From the NCBI GenBank assembly GCA_036276235.1, contig DATBDZ010000255.1, positions 1 through 26,695 on the forward strand: a DNA stretch of 26,695 bases, written 5' to 3'. The DNA comes from JANWHF01 sp036276235 (GTDB taxonomy: Bacteria > Planctomycetota > Phycisphaerae > Tepidisphaerales > Tepidisphaeraceae). Each line of letters begins with the position of its first letter. Within the stretch, counting starts at the first letter, position 1. The position numbers and the translations under genes were made by a program. The notes under the pieces are model-generated. The model saw only the letters and a list, made by a program, of their open reading frames with translations. It was not told where the DNA came from and ran no database searches. This document shows positions 9,082 through 16,700 of the stretch, piece by piece.

Positions 9082-9225
9082 AGTTTTCGGTCGCCGCTCA
9101 CGACGAATGAAACCCGGAGAACCCTTAACTTCGAGGGGCGCGGAAAAGGGGATAAAGGGGGGGACCGGAAAACGTGTCAAGTGCGATTAATTGACCTGGC
9201 TCGTCCTCCACAATAGCCTACGGCG

Positions 9226-9384
9226 ATGCCACGCAGTTTGCGAAAGGCCCCCGGCGGGGTCGTCTTTCACGTCCTCAATCGCGGCGTCGGGCGTCGCAGC
9301 ATTTTCGAGAAGGACCAAGACTATGCCGCCTTTGAGCGTGTGATGGCCCACGCGCTGGACGCCGTTCCGGTGCAACAAGTATAG
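9226..9384 (+). pseudogene. Truncated REP-associated tyrosine transposase (RAYT, Y1_Tnp family)
   Basis: A 52-codon frame from ATG 9226 to TAG 9382-9384. Its start, MPRSLRKAPGGVVFHVLNRG, followed by VGRRSIFEKDQDYAAFERVM, is the recognisable N-terminus of RAYT transposases, which handle REP hairpins as single-stranded DNA. Full-length members run to roughly 200 residues or more and carry a HUH motif (as in MPNHWHLV) and a catalytic tyrosine further on; both are missing here. Homology stops near residue 47 (about base 9370), after which the frame enters unrelated sequence and stops. It is therefore a 5' relic. A G-rich tract (9135-9163) lies upstream. Its presence fits the REP-like hairpins elsewhere in the window. 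Confidence 0.8.
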
Positions 9385-9535
9385 TTAGGCTGCGATTTAT
9401 CAAAATATAGCTTGACAAATGATGTGTTACGGGGTGGAATGCGTCGGACCAGATATAAGTTAGCGACGGCTGCGCAACTGGTTGCTGGCTGGAAAATGCC
9501 TTATGAAAACGTCGAAGCAGGAATCCGACAAAATG

Positions 9536-9620
9536 GGGCGAGCTTAAGGTGACGCGAACTTTTAGGGCGAGCTTAAGGCTTAAGGTGACGGGGCGAGCTT
9601 AAGGTGACGCGAACCTTTAA
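9536..9620 (+). repeat. Three-copy tandem repeat, unit about 26-30 bp
   Basis: Units begin at 9536, 9565 and 9591. Each starts GGGCGAGCTTAAGG and continues TGACG. Units 1 and 3 go on with CGAACTTTTA or CGAACCTTTAA. Unit 2 carries an extra CTTAAGG (an internal 7-base duplication) and lacks the CGAAC-TTTA tail. The CTTAAG core is palindromic. The array is non-coding and lies between the RAYT relic and the aminotransferase. Function unknown. Confidence 0.85.
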
Positions 9621-9754
9621 TTGGGAATGTTGCTCATTTTACCGGCGGGCCGAGCTAATGGCGCGAGGCTGTATTCGGGATTTGCGACGGCGAGGTTGGC
9701 AGCTCGTGCGACGATCTGCGGGGCGCGCCCTGTCCGGCCGATGTTCCGATCGCC

Positions 9755-9771
9755 CACAGGTCTGACCTGTG
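9755..9771. repeat. Collapsed REP-like palindrome
   Basis: CACAGGTCTGACCTGTG is a perfect 8-bp inverted repeat around a single base. The arms CACAGGTC/GACCTGTG are identical to both hairpins of the nested palindrome at 24969-25044, where each has a 12-base loop. It is read as a relic or loop-deleted copy of the same element. Confidence 0.6.
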
Positions 9772-10228
9772 CCATATGCGGTATCACCCGCGCCCGATTG
9801 CGCAATTCATGGTGTTTGTGAAAAATCACTTGACAAACGTCATGGGACAGGGTGAGGGTGGCGGGCCGGCGCGCCCCGCCGTGTGCGGCTTCGCAAGCTG
9901 CGATGGCATCAGGCGTTGAGAATCAGGCGAAGCAATATTGTGATAAAAAAGAGCGTGAAAAAGCGCCCCATTTTGTCCCGCCGCCTGTCACGGTGTGGCC
10001 TGACCTGGTGAAAGCCGGTTTCCGGCGGAACATTTGGCCTGCTGGCTATCCCGGCGTGGCGGATGTTACCGCTGCCGGCGCGGTCACATCGATCGCTGCG
10101 GCATAACTCGTTTCATGAGAATCATTTAAGGAAGAAGCCGCGGCCCCGTTACCTTGCGGCGATGGTAACATGTGGTAACAGGAGCAGCAGGGCTTAAAGC
10201 CCATGCCACAAGAGGTTCCGACGTCAGC

Positions 10229-11482
10229 TTAAACCGAAACCGCCGCCGGCGATTGGGCCAATTGCGCCAGCGCTTCGCCGAGGCGGCGGATGCCTTCGCG
10301 GATCTTTTGCTCGGTGGCGTTGCTGAAGTTGAGGCGCATCGTGTTGTGGACGTTGCCGCCGACCCAGAACGGCTGGCCGGGCACGAATGCGACTTTGCGC
10401 GCGGTGGCGGCACGCAGAAGATCGAGTGTGTCGATCGACTCGGGGACGCGGACCCAGAGGAATAGCCCGCCATCGGGGTGGGTCCACGTGCAGCCTTGCG
10501 GCATGTGCTCGGTAAGTGACTCGAGCATCGCATCGCGGCGCCGGCGATATGATTCCAGCAATATTTTGATGTGCGCCTCAAGCACGCCCGGCCGTCTGGC
10601 GTAGCGCCAGACGATGCGCTGCGTGAAGGTGGACGTGTGTAGATCGGCCGCCTGCTTGGCGGGGATCAGTTTCTCGTAGACTTCCGCTTCGGGAACGACC
10701 AGCCACGCCACGCGCATGCCGGGGGCCATGATTTTGCTGCTGGTTCCCGTGTAGATGCAATTGCGCGTTTGCGGGAGCGCGGCAATCGCCGGCTGCTCGC
10801 TGCCCGCGTATCTGAGCCGCCCGTACGGATCATCCTCCAAAATCGGGATGCCCTGCTCGGCAGCGATCTTCGCCACCTCGCTGCGCCGCTCCAGCGACAT
10901 GCTCACGCCGGTCGGGTTCTGGAAATTGGGAATCAGATAAAGCAGCTTCGGCTTCTGCGGGCATTGGGCGATGACACGCCGCAGGTCGAAGGTGTCGATC
11001 CCCGCATCGTCTGATCGCACGCCGACGACATTTGCCTCATACGCATCAAACGCCTGCAGCGCGCCCAGGTACGCCGGATTCTCCACCAGCACGATATCGC
11101 CCGGATCGATCAGCACCTTGGCGACCAGATCGAGCGCCTGCTGGCTTCCATTGGTAATGAGAATCTGCTCGGGCGAGCAGCGGAGATTCACCGCCTCGGC
11201 CAGATGCTCGCAAACCCATTGCCGCAACGGAGGGTAGCCTTCGGTGGTGCTGTATTGCATCGCTGAAGAGCGATCTTCGGAAAGTACTTCCTGAGCCGCG
11301 CGGGCAAAGTCATCGACAGGAAACAATTCCGGCGCCGGCAGCCCGCCGGCAAAGGAGATGACATCCGGCAATTCGGTCGCCTTGAGTATCTCACGGATGG
11401 CGCTGGGCCTCAGCCGCTCGGTGCGGCGGGCAAATCGAAACGAAGATGGCGCGGTGGTCGGCATTAAAGGCATTATTCGCAC
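10229..11482 (-). CDS. PLP-dependent class I/II aminotransferase (2-aminoadipate aminotransferase LysN-like)
   Basis: Up to 417 residues, a usual size for fold-type I aminotransferases. Landmarks: SFAGGLPAPELFP near residues 43-55, QYSTTEGYPPLRQW (77-89), NGSQQALDLV for the phosphate-binding turn (111-120), NFQNPTG (186-192), EDDPYGRLRY (216-225), TGTSSKIMAPGMRVAW with the Schiff-base Lys250, and the substrate-carboxylate Arg383 in MRLNFS. The sequence pattern matches the LysN/KAT II-like and MocR-related branch, which transfers amino groups between 2-aminoadipate, branched-chain or aromatic amino acids and 2-oxoglutarate in the cytoplasm. Substrate cannot be fixed from sequence. Start is uncertain: GTG 11482, ATG 11473 and ATG 11464 are all in frame and none has a good Shine-Dalgarno. 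It stands alone, divergent from the sigma-factor gene. Confidence 0.92.
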   Translation of the reverse strand: MRIMPLMPTTAPSSFRFARRTERLRPSAIREILKATELPDVISFAGGLPAPELFPVDDFARAAQEVLSEDRSSAMQYSTTEGYPPLRQWVCEHLAEAVNLRCSPEQILITNGSQQALDLVAKVLIDPGDIVLVENPAYLGALQAFDAYEANVVGVRSDDAGIDTFDLRRVIAQCPQKPKLLYLIPNFQNPTGVSMSLERRSEVAKIAAEQGIPILEDDPYGRLRYAGSEQPAIAALPQTRNCIYTGTSSKIMAPGMRVAWLVVPEAEVYEKLIPAKQAADLHTSTFTQRIVWRYARRPGVLEAHIKILLESYRRRRDAMLESLTEHMPQGCTWTHPDGGLFLWVRVPESIDTLDLLRAATARKVAFVPGQPFWVGGNVHNTMRLNFSNATEQKIREGIRRLGEALAQLAQSPAAVSV

Positions 11483-11619
11483 GGAAAGGCGTGGGATTCA
11501 AGGCGGCATACATTCCTGTCATGCCGTAAACTCGTGCCGTACATTTGGCCATGGCATTTCTGGAATAAGTGTAATCACTTCTACCCTGACGCGACTAATG
11601 GGATAGCAAGGACGCCTGA
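11483..11619. promoter_or_regulatory. Divergent promoter region with a small palindrome
   Basis: 137 bases separate the aminotransferase and sigma-factor starts. A 5-bp inverted repeat AAGTG-TAAT-CACTT (11567-11580) lies about 40 bases before the sigma-factor ATG and could be an operator. A clear AAGGA Shine-Dalgarno (11608-11612) precedes the sigma gene. No -35/-10 pair is convincing. Confidence 0.3.
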
Positions 11620-12159
11620 ATGCAACATCCGGAGCCAGCACTTGATGATGTCGTGCGCGAGCATGGCCAATCCGTCTGGAAGTTGATTGTCCGCTTAGTG
11701 GGAAATGACGATCAGGATGCTGCTGATTGCTTTCAGCAGGCGTTTGTGGAACTGGCGGCACGGCACAGACGATTGAAAGATATTCGCGAAGCCGGGCCGC
11801 TTCTCAAGCGCATTGCCGCGGCCCGGGCCGTCGATTCGATTCGCAGGAGAATTCGAGAACGAGGCCGGTCAAGTGAATTGTCGGCAACGCTGGTTGCCGC
11901 TCGATCGGAATCGGAGCCGTGCGCTCGCGCGGATGCGGCTGAGTTGCTGGATGATCTGCGTTCCGCGCTGGGCGAACTTCCTGAGCCGCAGTCGGCGGCA
12001 TTCGTCTTGACACAGATCGAAGAACTATCTCGCGGCCAGGCCGCCCGCGCGCTTGGCGTAACCGTCAACCATCTGGGTGTTCTGCTGCACCGGGCCTGCG
12101 CGACGTTGCGCAGGCGTCTTGAGCCTCACCGTCCCGTTCGGGAGCATCGCCATGAATAA
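11620..12159 (+). CDS. ECF-type RNA polymerase sigma factor
   Basis: 179 residues, ATG with AAGGA 7 bases upstream. Region 2 (about 10-80) includes GNDDQDAADCFQQAFVELA, the usual DAED-type helix that contacts core polymerase and the -10 element. Region 4 (about 115-168) has ELPEPQSAAFVLTQIEELS followed by a helix-turn-helix, RGQAARALGVTVNHLGVLL and HRACATLRRRLE. Length and the lack of regions 1 and 3 fit an extracytoplasmic-function sigma factor. The stop codon overlaps the next gene by 8 bases (ATGAATAA), so the two are translationally coupled, as sigma/anti-sigma pairs often are. It probably directs a small regulon in response to an envelope signal; the target promoters are unknown. Confidence 0.93.
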   Translation: MQHPEPALDDVVREHGQSVWKLIVRLVGNDDQDAADCFQQAFVELAARHRRLKDIREAGPLLKRIAAARAVDSIRRRIRERGRSSELSATLVAARSESEPCARADAAELLDDLRSALGELPEPQSAAFVLTQIEELSRGQAARALGVTVNHLGVLLHRACATLRRRLEPHRPVREHRHE

Positions 12160-13402
12160 CGACGCTGACGGATTTCGTGATTCGGGCCTTCTGGGTATTG
12201 CGATCCAGGCGATGCGGTCAATCGACGTGGCCGATGCGCGTGGAGAAGTGATCCGACAGGCGCACTCCGCGATATGCGACGCGGGCATTCGGCGCCGCCG
12301 GCGAATCGTTGTGCTGCGGTTGGCCGTCGCCGCAATTGTGATATTGGTGCTCGGGGGCGCGGCCGTCTTCATGACGCAGACACGCCGGTCATATGCCTTT
12401 GCCGATGTCATCGGTCGCGTTCAGGCGACCCGAACGCTGCGCGGCGTTCTGGTTGATCCACGCAACGGGGGGACTCTCCTGGTGTCCGGCACACGCACGC
12501 GACTTGAAGCGCGTGACATTGTTGTCATTTCCGATGCGGCAACCGGTCAGCAGGTGATGCTTGATGCAAAAGGCAAATTTGCTTATCGAATCCCCAAACG
12601 CGGAATCGGTCCGGCCGTGGACTTCTATGGACTGGTTCGCTCGATGTCCGCTGCCGCATCAATACCGGCGGAAGAGCATATCGACGAGGCCGGCAGACAC
12701 TTGTTCGGGTTCTCCGGCAAAGCCGAGTTGAACGTCGGTGTAGGGGCTCCACTCTCGGTCGATGTAAAGGTCTGGAGCGATCCGGCGACAAAGCTGCCCG
12801 TCCGCCTCGAGGTTCGTTCCGCCGACGCCAGCGTCAAGGACCCGCCGGTCGTGATCGACCAAATCAAGTTCGATGTCGCGCTGGATGATTCGCTGTTCGA
12901 CATGACAATACCATCGGGCTACAGGATTCCCGGACTATCCCGCGACCAGCTCAAAGCGCCTCCGAGCAAAGAGGAAGCGGCGAAACTGACGATCGTGCCG
13001 GGCGTTGGCATCGGGGATGCTAAGTTCGGCATGGCGCGCGCGCAGGTCGTCGCCATTCTCGGCGAACCGGAATTCACCATGTACGATTCCCTTCTCTGCT
13101 TTCCATCAAAAGGCCTGCAGCTTGTTTTTAACGCCGGCAACCCCAGCACTTTTCAATCAATCATTGCGAACCCGGCGGACGCCGCGTCGCGCGTGCGCAA
13201 TGATTTCCCCGGCCAGACGGACAAGGGAATCCGCATCGGATCCAGCAAACAGGAAGTGCTCGATGCATACGGCGAACCTGACCCGCTCCCGCCGGGCTAC
13301 GACAAACGCATCGACATGGCCAGCTATAACATTAAGCTGGGAATTCAGTTCAATTTCATTGAGGGCAAAGTCGATTGGATCTACGCCCAGAAGAAGCGTT
13401 GA
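12152..13402 (+). CDS. Single-pass membrane protein, LolA-like plus two BamE/SmpA-like repeats; putative sigma-factor partner
   Basis: 416 residues from ATG 12152, with GGAG 7 bases upstream and an 8-base overlap with the sigma gene. Residues 1-50 are cytoplasmic and end in an Arg-rich stop (IRRRRRIVV). A transmembrane helix spans about 51-73. The exported part starts YAFADVIGRVQATRTLRG and has the LolA-like pattern seen in planctomycete proteins encoded next to sigma factors, ending LDDSLFDMTIPSGYRI (about 80-260). Two related C-terminal units follow, GVGIGDAKFGMARAQVVAIL-GEPE (284-307) and GIRIGSSKQEVLDAYGEPD (359-377), resembling the IG-x-S-x-x-x-V-x-x-x-x-GEP signature of BamE/SmpA folds. 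A role as sensor or anti-sigma factor is inferred from coupling and topology; the short cytoplasmic segment shows no classical zinc anti-sigma motif. Confidence 0.85.
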   Translation: MNNDADGFRDSGLLGIAIQAMRSIDVADARGEVIRQAHSAICDAGIRRRRRIVVLRLAVAAIVILVLGGAAVFMTQTRRSYAFADVIGRVQATRTLRGVLVDPRNGGTLLVSGTRTRLEARDIVVISDAATGQQVMLDAKGKFAYRIPKRGIGPAVDFYGLVRSMSAAASIPAEEHIDEAGRHLFGFSGKAELNVGVGAPLSVDVKVWSDPATKLPVRLEVRSADASVKDPPVVIDQIKFDVALDDSLFDMTIPSGYRIPGLSRDQLKAPPSKEEAAKLTIVPGVGIGDAKFGMARAQVVAILGEPEFTMYDSLLCFPSKGLQLVFNAGNPSTFQSIIANPADAASRVRNDFPGQTDKGIRIGSSKQEVLDAYGEPDPLPPGYDKRIDMASYNIKLGIQFNFIEGKVDWIYAQKKR

Positions 13403-13532
13403 GTGTCTCGCGGCACGGCGCTTGCTCGCGACACAGGCTGACCGCTGTAGATTGGACTTCACGTCACTTCGACGTGGTCGAGGCAGCAGTTCGGTCGAAC
13501 CACATTCGTGCCTCTATACAAGGAGACCCCCA
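13403..13532 (+). other. Spacer with two small hairpins
   Basis: 130 bases between the membrane-protein gene and the small Lys/Ala-rich gene. An imperfect hairpin (GTGTCTCGCG at 13404 onward pairing with CGCGACAC, one bulge) could act as a weak attenuator. A second, CACGTC-ACTTC-GACGTG (13460-13476), sits mid-spacer. Neither has a T-tract, so read-through into the next gene is possible. An AGGAG Shine-Dalgarno lies at 13521-13525. Confidence 0.35.
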
Positions 13533-13694
13533 ATGAGCGACATGAAGGACAAAGTGAAGGACGGCATCGACAAGGCCGCCGGCAAAACCAAGGAAGCGGC
13601 TGGCAAGGCGATCGATAAAGGCAAAGACACCGCCAAATCCGCCGGCAATGCGATGACCGATGCAGGCCGCAAGGTCAAAGACGCGGGCAGGTAG
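13533..13694 (+). CDS. Small Lys/Ala/Asp-rich helical protein, CsbD- or LEA-like
   Basis: 53 residues, ATG with AGGAG 7 bases upstream, so translation is well supported. The sequence (MSDMKDKVKDGIDKAAGKTK, then KEAAGKAIDKGKDTAKSAGN) is built from 11-residue-like amphipathic repeats rich in Lys, Ala, Asp and Gly with no aromatic or Cys residues. That composition is shared by CsbD-family general-stress proteins and LEA-type desiccation proteins. A cytoplasmic stress-protectant role is inferred. It follows the sigma-factor pair at 130 bases and could be co-transcribed or a target of that sigma factor. A strong terminator follows 40 bases later. Confidence 0.8.
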   Translation: MSDMKDKVKDGIDKAAGKTKEAAGKAIDKGKDTAKSAGNAMTDAGRKVKDAGR

Positions 13695-13734
13695 GCGCCC
13701 CGCCTGCCCTTTCGAAATGTCTGAACCAAAATAA

Positions 13735-13757
13735 GGGGACGCACGCAGTGCGTCCCC
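13735..13757. terminator. Bidirectional rho-independent terminator
   Basis: A perfect 10-bp stem, GGGGACGCAC (13735-13744) with GTGCGTCCCC (13748-13757), closes a 3-base loop. On the plus strand TCTTTTTATTT follows; on the minus strand TTATTTTGG follows. It lies between two converging genes and can serve both. Confidence 0.9.
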
Positions 13758-13789
13758 TCTTTTTATTTGCCGCGAACTAACGCGATTGC

Positions 13790-16700
13790 TCAGGTGATAT
13801 CACCGCCCTGGTTGATGGCGCTGTAGACGGTGTTGGCGGCGTTGCGGAGAGTCGTGTTGCCGTTGTACAGCGTGGTGCCGCTGGACATTGCGTCGGTGGC
13901 GGCGAGGGCCTGCAGGACCGTGATGTTGGAGTTGTTGGCGACGCCGAACGCAGCACCATTGCTGCCGACGTTGATGGTTTCATAGCCGGAGCCTTGCGCG
14001 CTCACGGTGAATCCATATCCGGCGGCATAGGCGCCGCCGGCCCAACTGGAGTTGGTGACGTAGCAGGCGAATGCCGCCGCGAGGACCTGGGCGTCCAGCT
14101 TGACGCCGCTGGCCGCGAAATCGTTGGCGTTATAGAAGTTTGCGATGTAGCTGTTGCTCTTGCCGGCGAACATCGAATAGATGTGCGTGAAATTACCGGC
14201 CAGCCAGTTGCCCAGGGCAGTGGAATTCGGGCCGCCGTTGAGGGAGTTCAGAAGGGCCTGACCATTCTTGTTATGCCAGAAGCCGATGGTGGCGGTAGCG
14301 CCGTGCGTGATCGTTTTTCCGAGCTCACCGAAGTTGTAATTGATGGCATTGTCACCGCACCCGCCGAGGCTGATGTTGCTGATCGCATCCTGCCCGCAGA
14401 CGGTTCCACCCAGTGAGCCAACCGTCACTTTTCCTTCCGTAAACTCCGCACAGGACGGCTGCACCTCGGTGATTTTGTAAGTTCCGGGATTGACGTTCGC
14501 GAAGATGTACTGGCCGTCGTCGTCGGTGACGGTGCTGATGCCGACGATGTTGCCAAAGCAATCGGTTCCGCTCAGCTTCACGGTGACGTTGACGATGCCC
14601 GCCTCGTGCATGTCGATGTTGCCGTCATTGTTTTCGTCGGCGTAGACGAATCCGGAGAAGTTGCCCGGCTCGACTTCGGCGAAGTTATTGTTTGCCGAAG
14701 TCGCGCCCGACGTGACGGAAACGGGAATCGGGCCGCCATGAACGGGACCGGCCACGTGCCCGGCGGCCGGCGTGGTGACGCTCAGTGTGTAGCTGCCGGG
14801 AACGACGCCGAAGAAGCTGTAAGACCCATCGGCGGCGCTGGTCGCCGTGGCGACGACATGGCCGCTGGTGTCGGTCAGGGCGATCTTGGCGCCGCTGAGC
14901 TTCTCGTCGCCGCCATTGAGATTGCCATTGAGGTTTTCGTCGCAGAAGACGACGCCGCTGATCGCTGCGTTGGCGGCGGCGTTGACGATCTGCGAGAGAC
15001 CGCCGCCGCTTGTGTTGAAACTTGAATCGCCGGAGTAAGTCGCGGTGATCGAGTGCGTTCCGCCGGAAAGGCTGCTGGTGCTGAAGGTCGCCACGCCGCT
15101 GGCATTGATGCCGACGGTGGCGAGCGTCGTCGATCCATCCTTGAAAACGATGCTGCCGGTTGGCGCTCCCGCGCCGGGGGCCAAGACGGCGACATTCGCC
15201 GTAAATGTCACAAGCTGACCTGTTGCCGCGGGATTGAGCGACGAAGTAACCGTCGTCGAAGTATTGGCGGCGCTGACGTTCTGCGTCAGCACGGCCGAGG
15301 TGCTGCCGTTGTCATTTGTGTCGCCGTTATAGACAGCGGTGATCGAATGTCCGCCGACCGACAACGCGGCGGTGCTGAACGTCGCGACGCCGCCCGAAAG
15401 CGCCGCCGTGCCGAGCGTAGTCGCGCCATCTTTGAAGGTGACGGTGCCCGTCGCGTTTCCAGCGCCGGGCGCGTTGACGGCTACGGTCGCCGTGAAGGTT
15501 ACGCTTTGGCCGAAAAATGATGGGTTGACCGAGGACGAGATCGTCGTGGTGGTTGCATCACTGTTGACCGCCTGGACGACCGGAGCCGAGGTGCTGGCGG
15601 CGTTGTTCGAGTCGCCGCTGTAGACGGCAGTGATATTGTGGCTGCCGATCGATAGTGCAGACGTTGTAAAGCTCGCAACACCGCTCGCGTTGAGCGTGCC
15701 GGTGCCGATCACCATCGATCCATCCTTGAACTGAACAGTGCCCGTCACGGTTCCCGCGCCCGGCGCATTCACGCTCACGGACGCGGTAAAGGTGATGGTC
15801 TGGCCGAAGACCGACGGATTGAGCGATGACGTAAGCGAAGTGCTCGTCACATCCACATTGACGACCTGAGTCAGGATGGCGGACGTGCTGCCGTTATCGT
15901 TCGTGTCACCGCCGTAAACAGCTGTGATATTGTGGCCGCCAACAGACAGCGAACTGGTACTGAAGGTGGCGACGCCGCCGGTCAGCGTGCCGGTGCCGAG
16001 CGAGGTTGTGCCGTCCATGAATGTGACGGTGCCGGTGGCGAGGCCCGCGCCCGGTGCGAGGACGGCGACATTCGCCGTGAACGTCACGCTTTGTCCGGTG
16101 ACCGACGGATTGGCCGACGAGCTGATCGACGTGCTCGTCGCATCCTTGTTGACGACCTGATTCAGCGCGGCCGAGGTGCTGGCACTGTCGTTCGTATCGC
16201 CGCCGTAAACTGCGGTGATCGGATGCGTGCCGAGCATGAGCGCGCTCGTGGTGAACGTCGCCACGCCGCTGGCATTGAGCGTCCCGGTGGCGAGCGTGGT
16301 GGTGCCGTCCATGAAGGTCACGGTGCCGGTCGGCGTGCCGACGCCGCTGACCGTGGCAGTGAACGTAACTGCCTGGTTCAGGACCGACGGGTTGACCGAG
16401 CTGCTGACCGTCGTGCTCGTGGCATTGGGGTTTACGTTTTGGGTCAGCGGAGCGGTCGTGCTGCCGTTGTCGTTGGCGTCGCCGTTGTAGACGGCGGTAA
16501 TCGAGTGGCCGCCAACGGAGAGCGAAGATGTGCTAAACGTAGCGACACCGCTGGCATTGAGCGTGCCGGTGCCGAGTACGCTGGCGCCGTCCTTAAAGGT
16601 GACAGTGCCGGTGGCTGTTCCAGATCCCGGAGCATTGACTCTAACCGTAGCGGTGAAGGTCACCGATTGTCCGACCGTGGATGGATTGACCGATGAGGCG

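Larger units (their letters stand above)
9385..10228. other. Gene-poor degenerate region downstream of the RAYT relic
   Basis: No supported gene. It contains a promoter-like TTGACA-17-TGGAAT (9412-9440), a three-copy tandem repeat (9536-9620), a collapsed REP-like palindrome (9755-9771), and a second CTTGACAAA stretch (9829-9837). The latter resembles the surroundings of the first (about 9399-9442 versus 9818-9861). It also holds a direct repeat GGTAACA-TGT-GGTAACA near 10164-10180 and a 13-base palindrome GGGCTTAAAGCCC (10190-10202), 27 bases past the aminotransferase stop, which lacks a T-tract. The longest frames (9621-9821 plus, 9852-10106 plus) have no family resemblance or ribosome site. 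The mixture suggests decayed mobile DNA. Confidence 0.5.

Noticed and set aside
9439..9552. 37-codon frame starting right after the promoter-like TTGACA-17-TGGAAT
   Set aside because: No ribosome site, ends inside the tandem repeat, and no recognisable family. Could be a fragment of a lost gene but cannot be supported.
9852..10106. 84-codon plus-strand frame
   Set aside because: No ribosome site, low-complexity Ala/Gly/Val ending, no family resemblance, and lies in degenerate DNA.
10190..10202. GGGCTTAAAGCCC as the aminotransferase terminator
   Set aside because: Stem is only 6 bp with a one-base centre and no T-tract follows on the minus strand. It is more likely part of a dispersed palindromic repeat.
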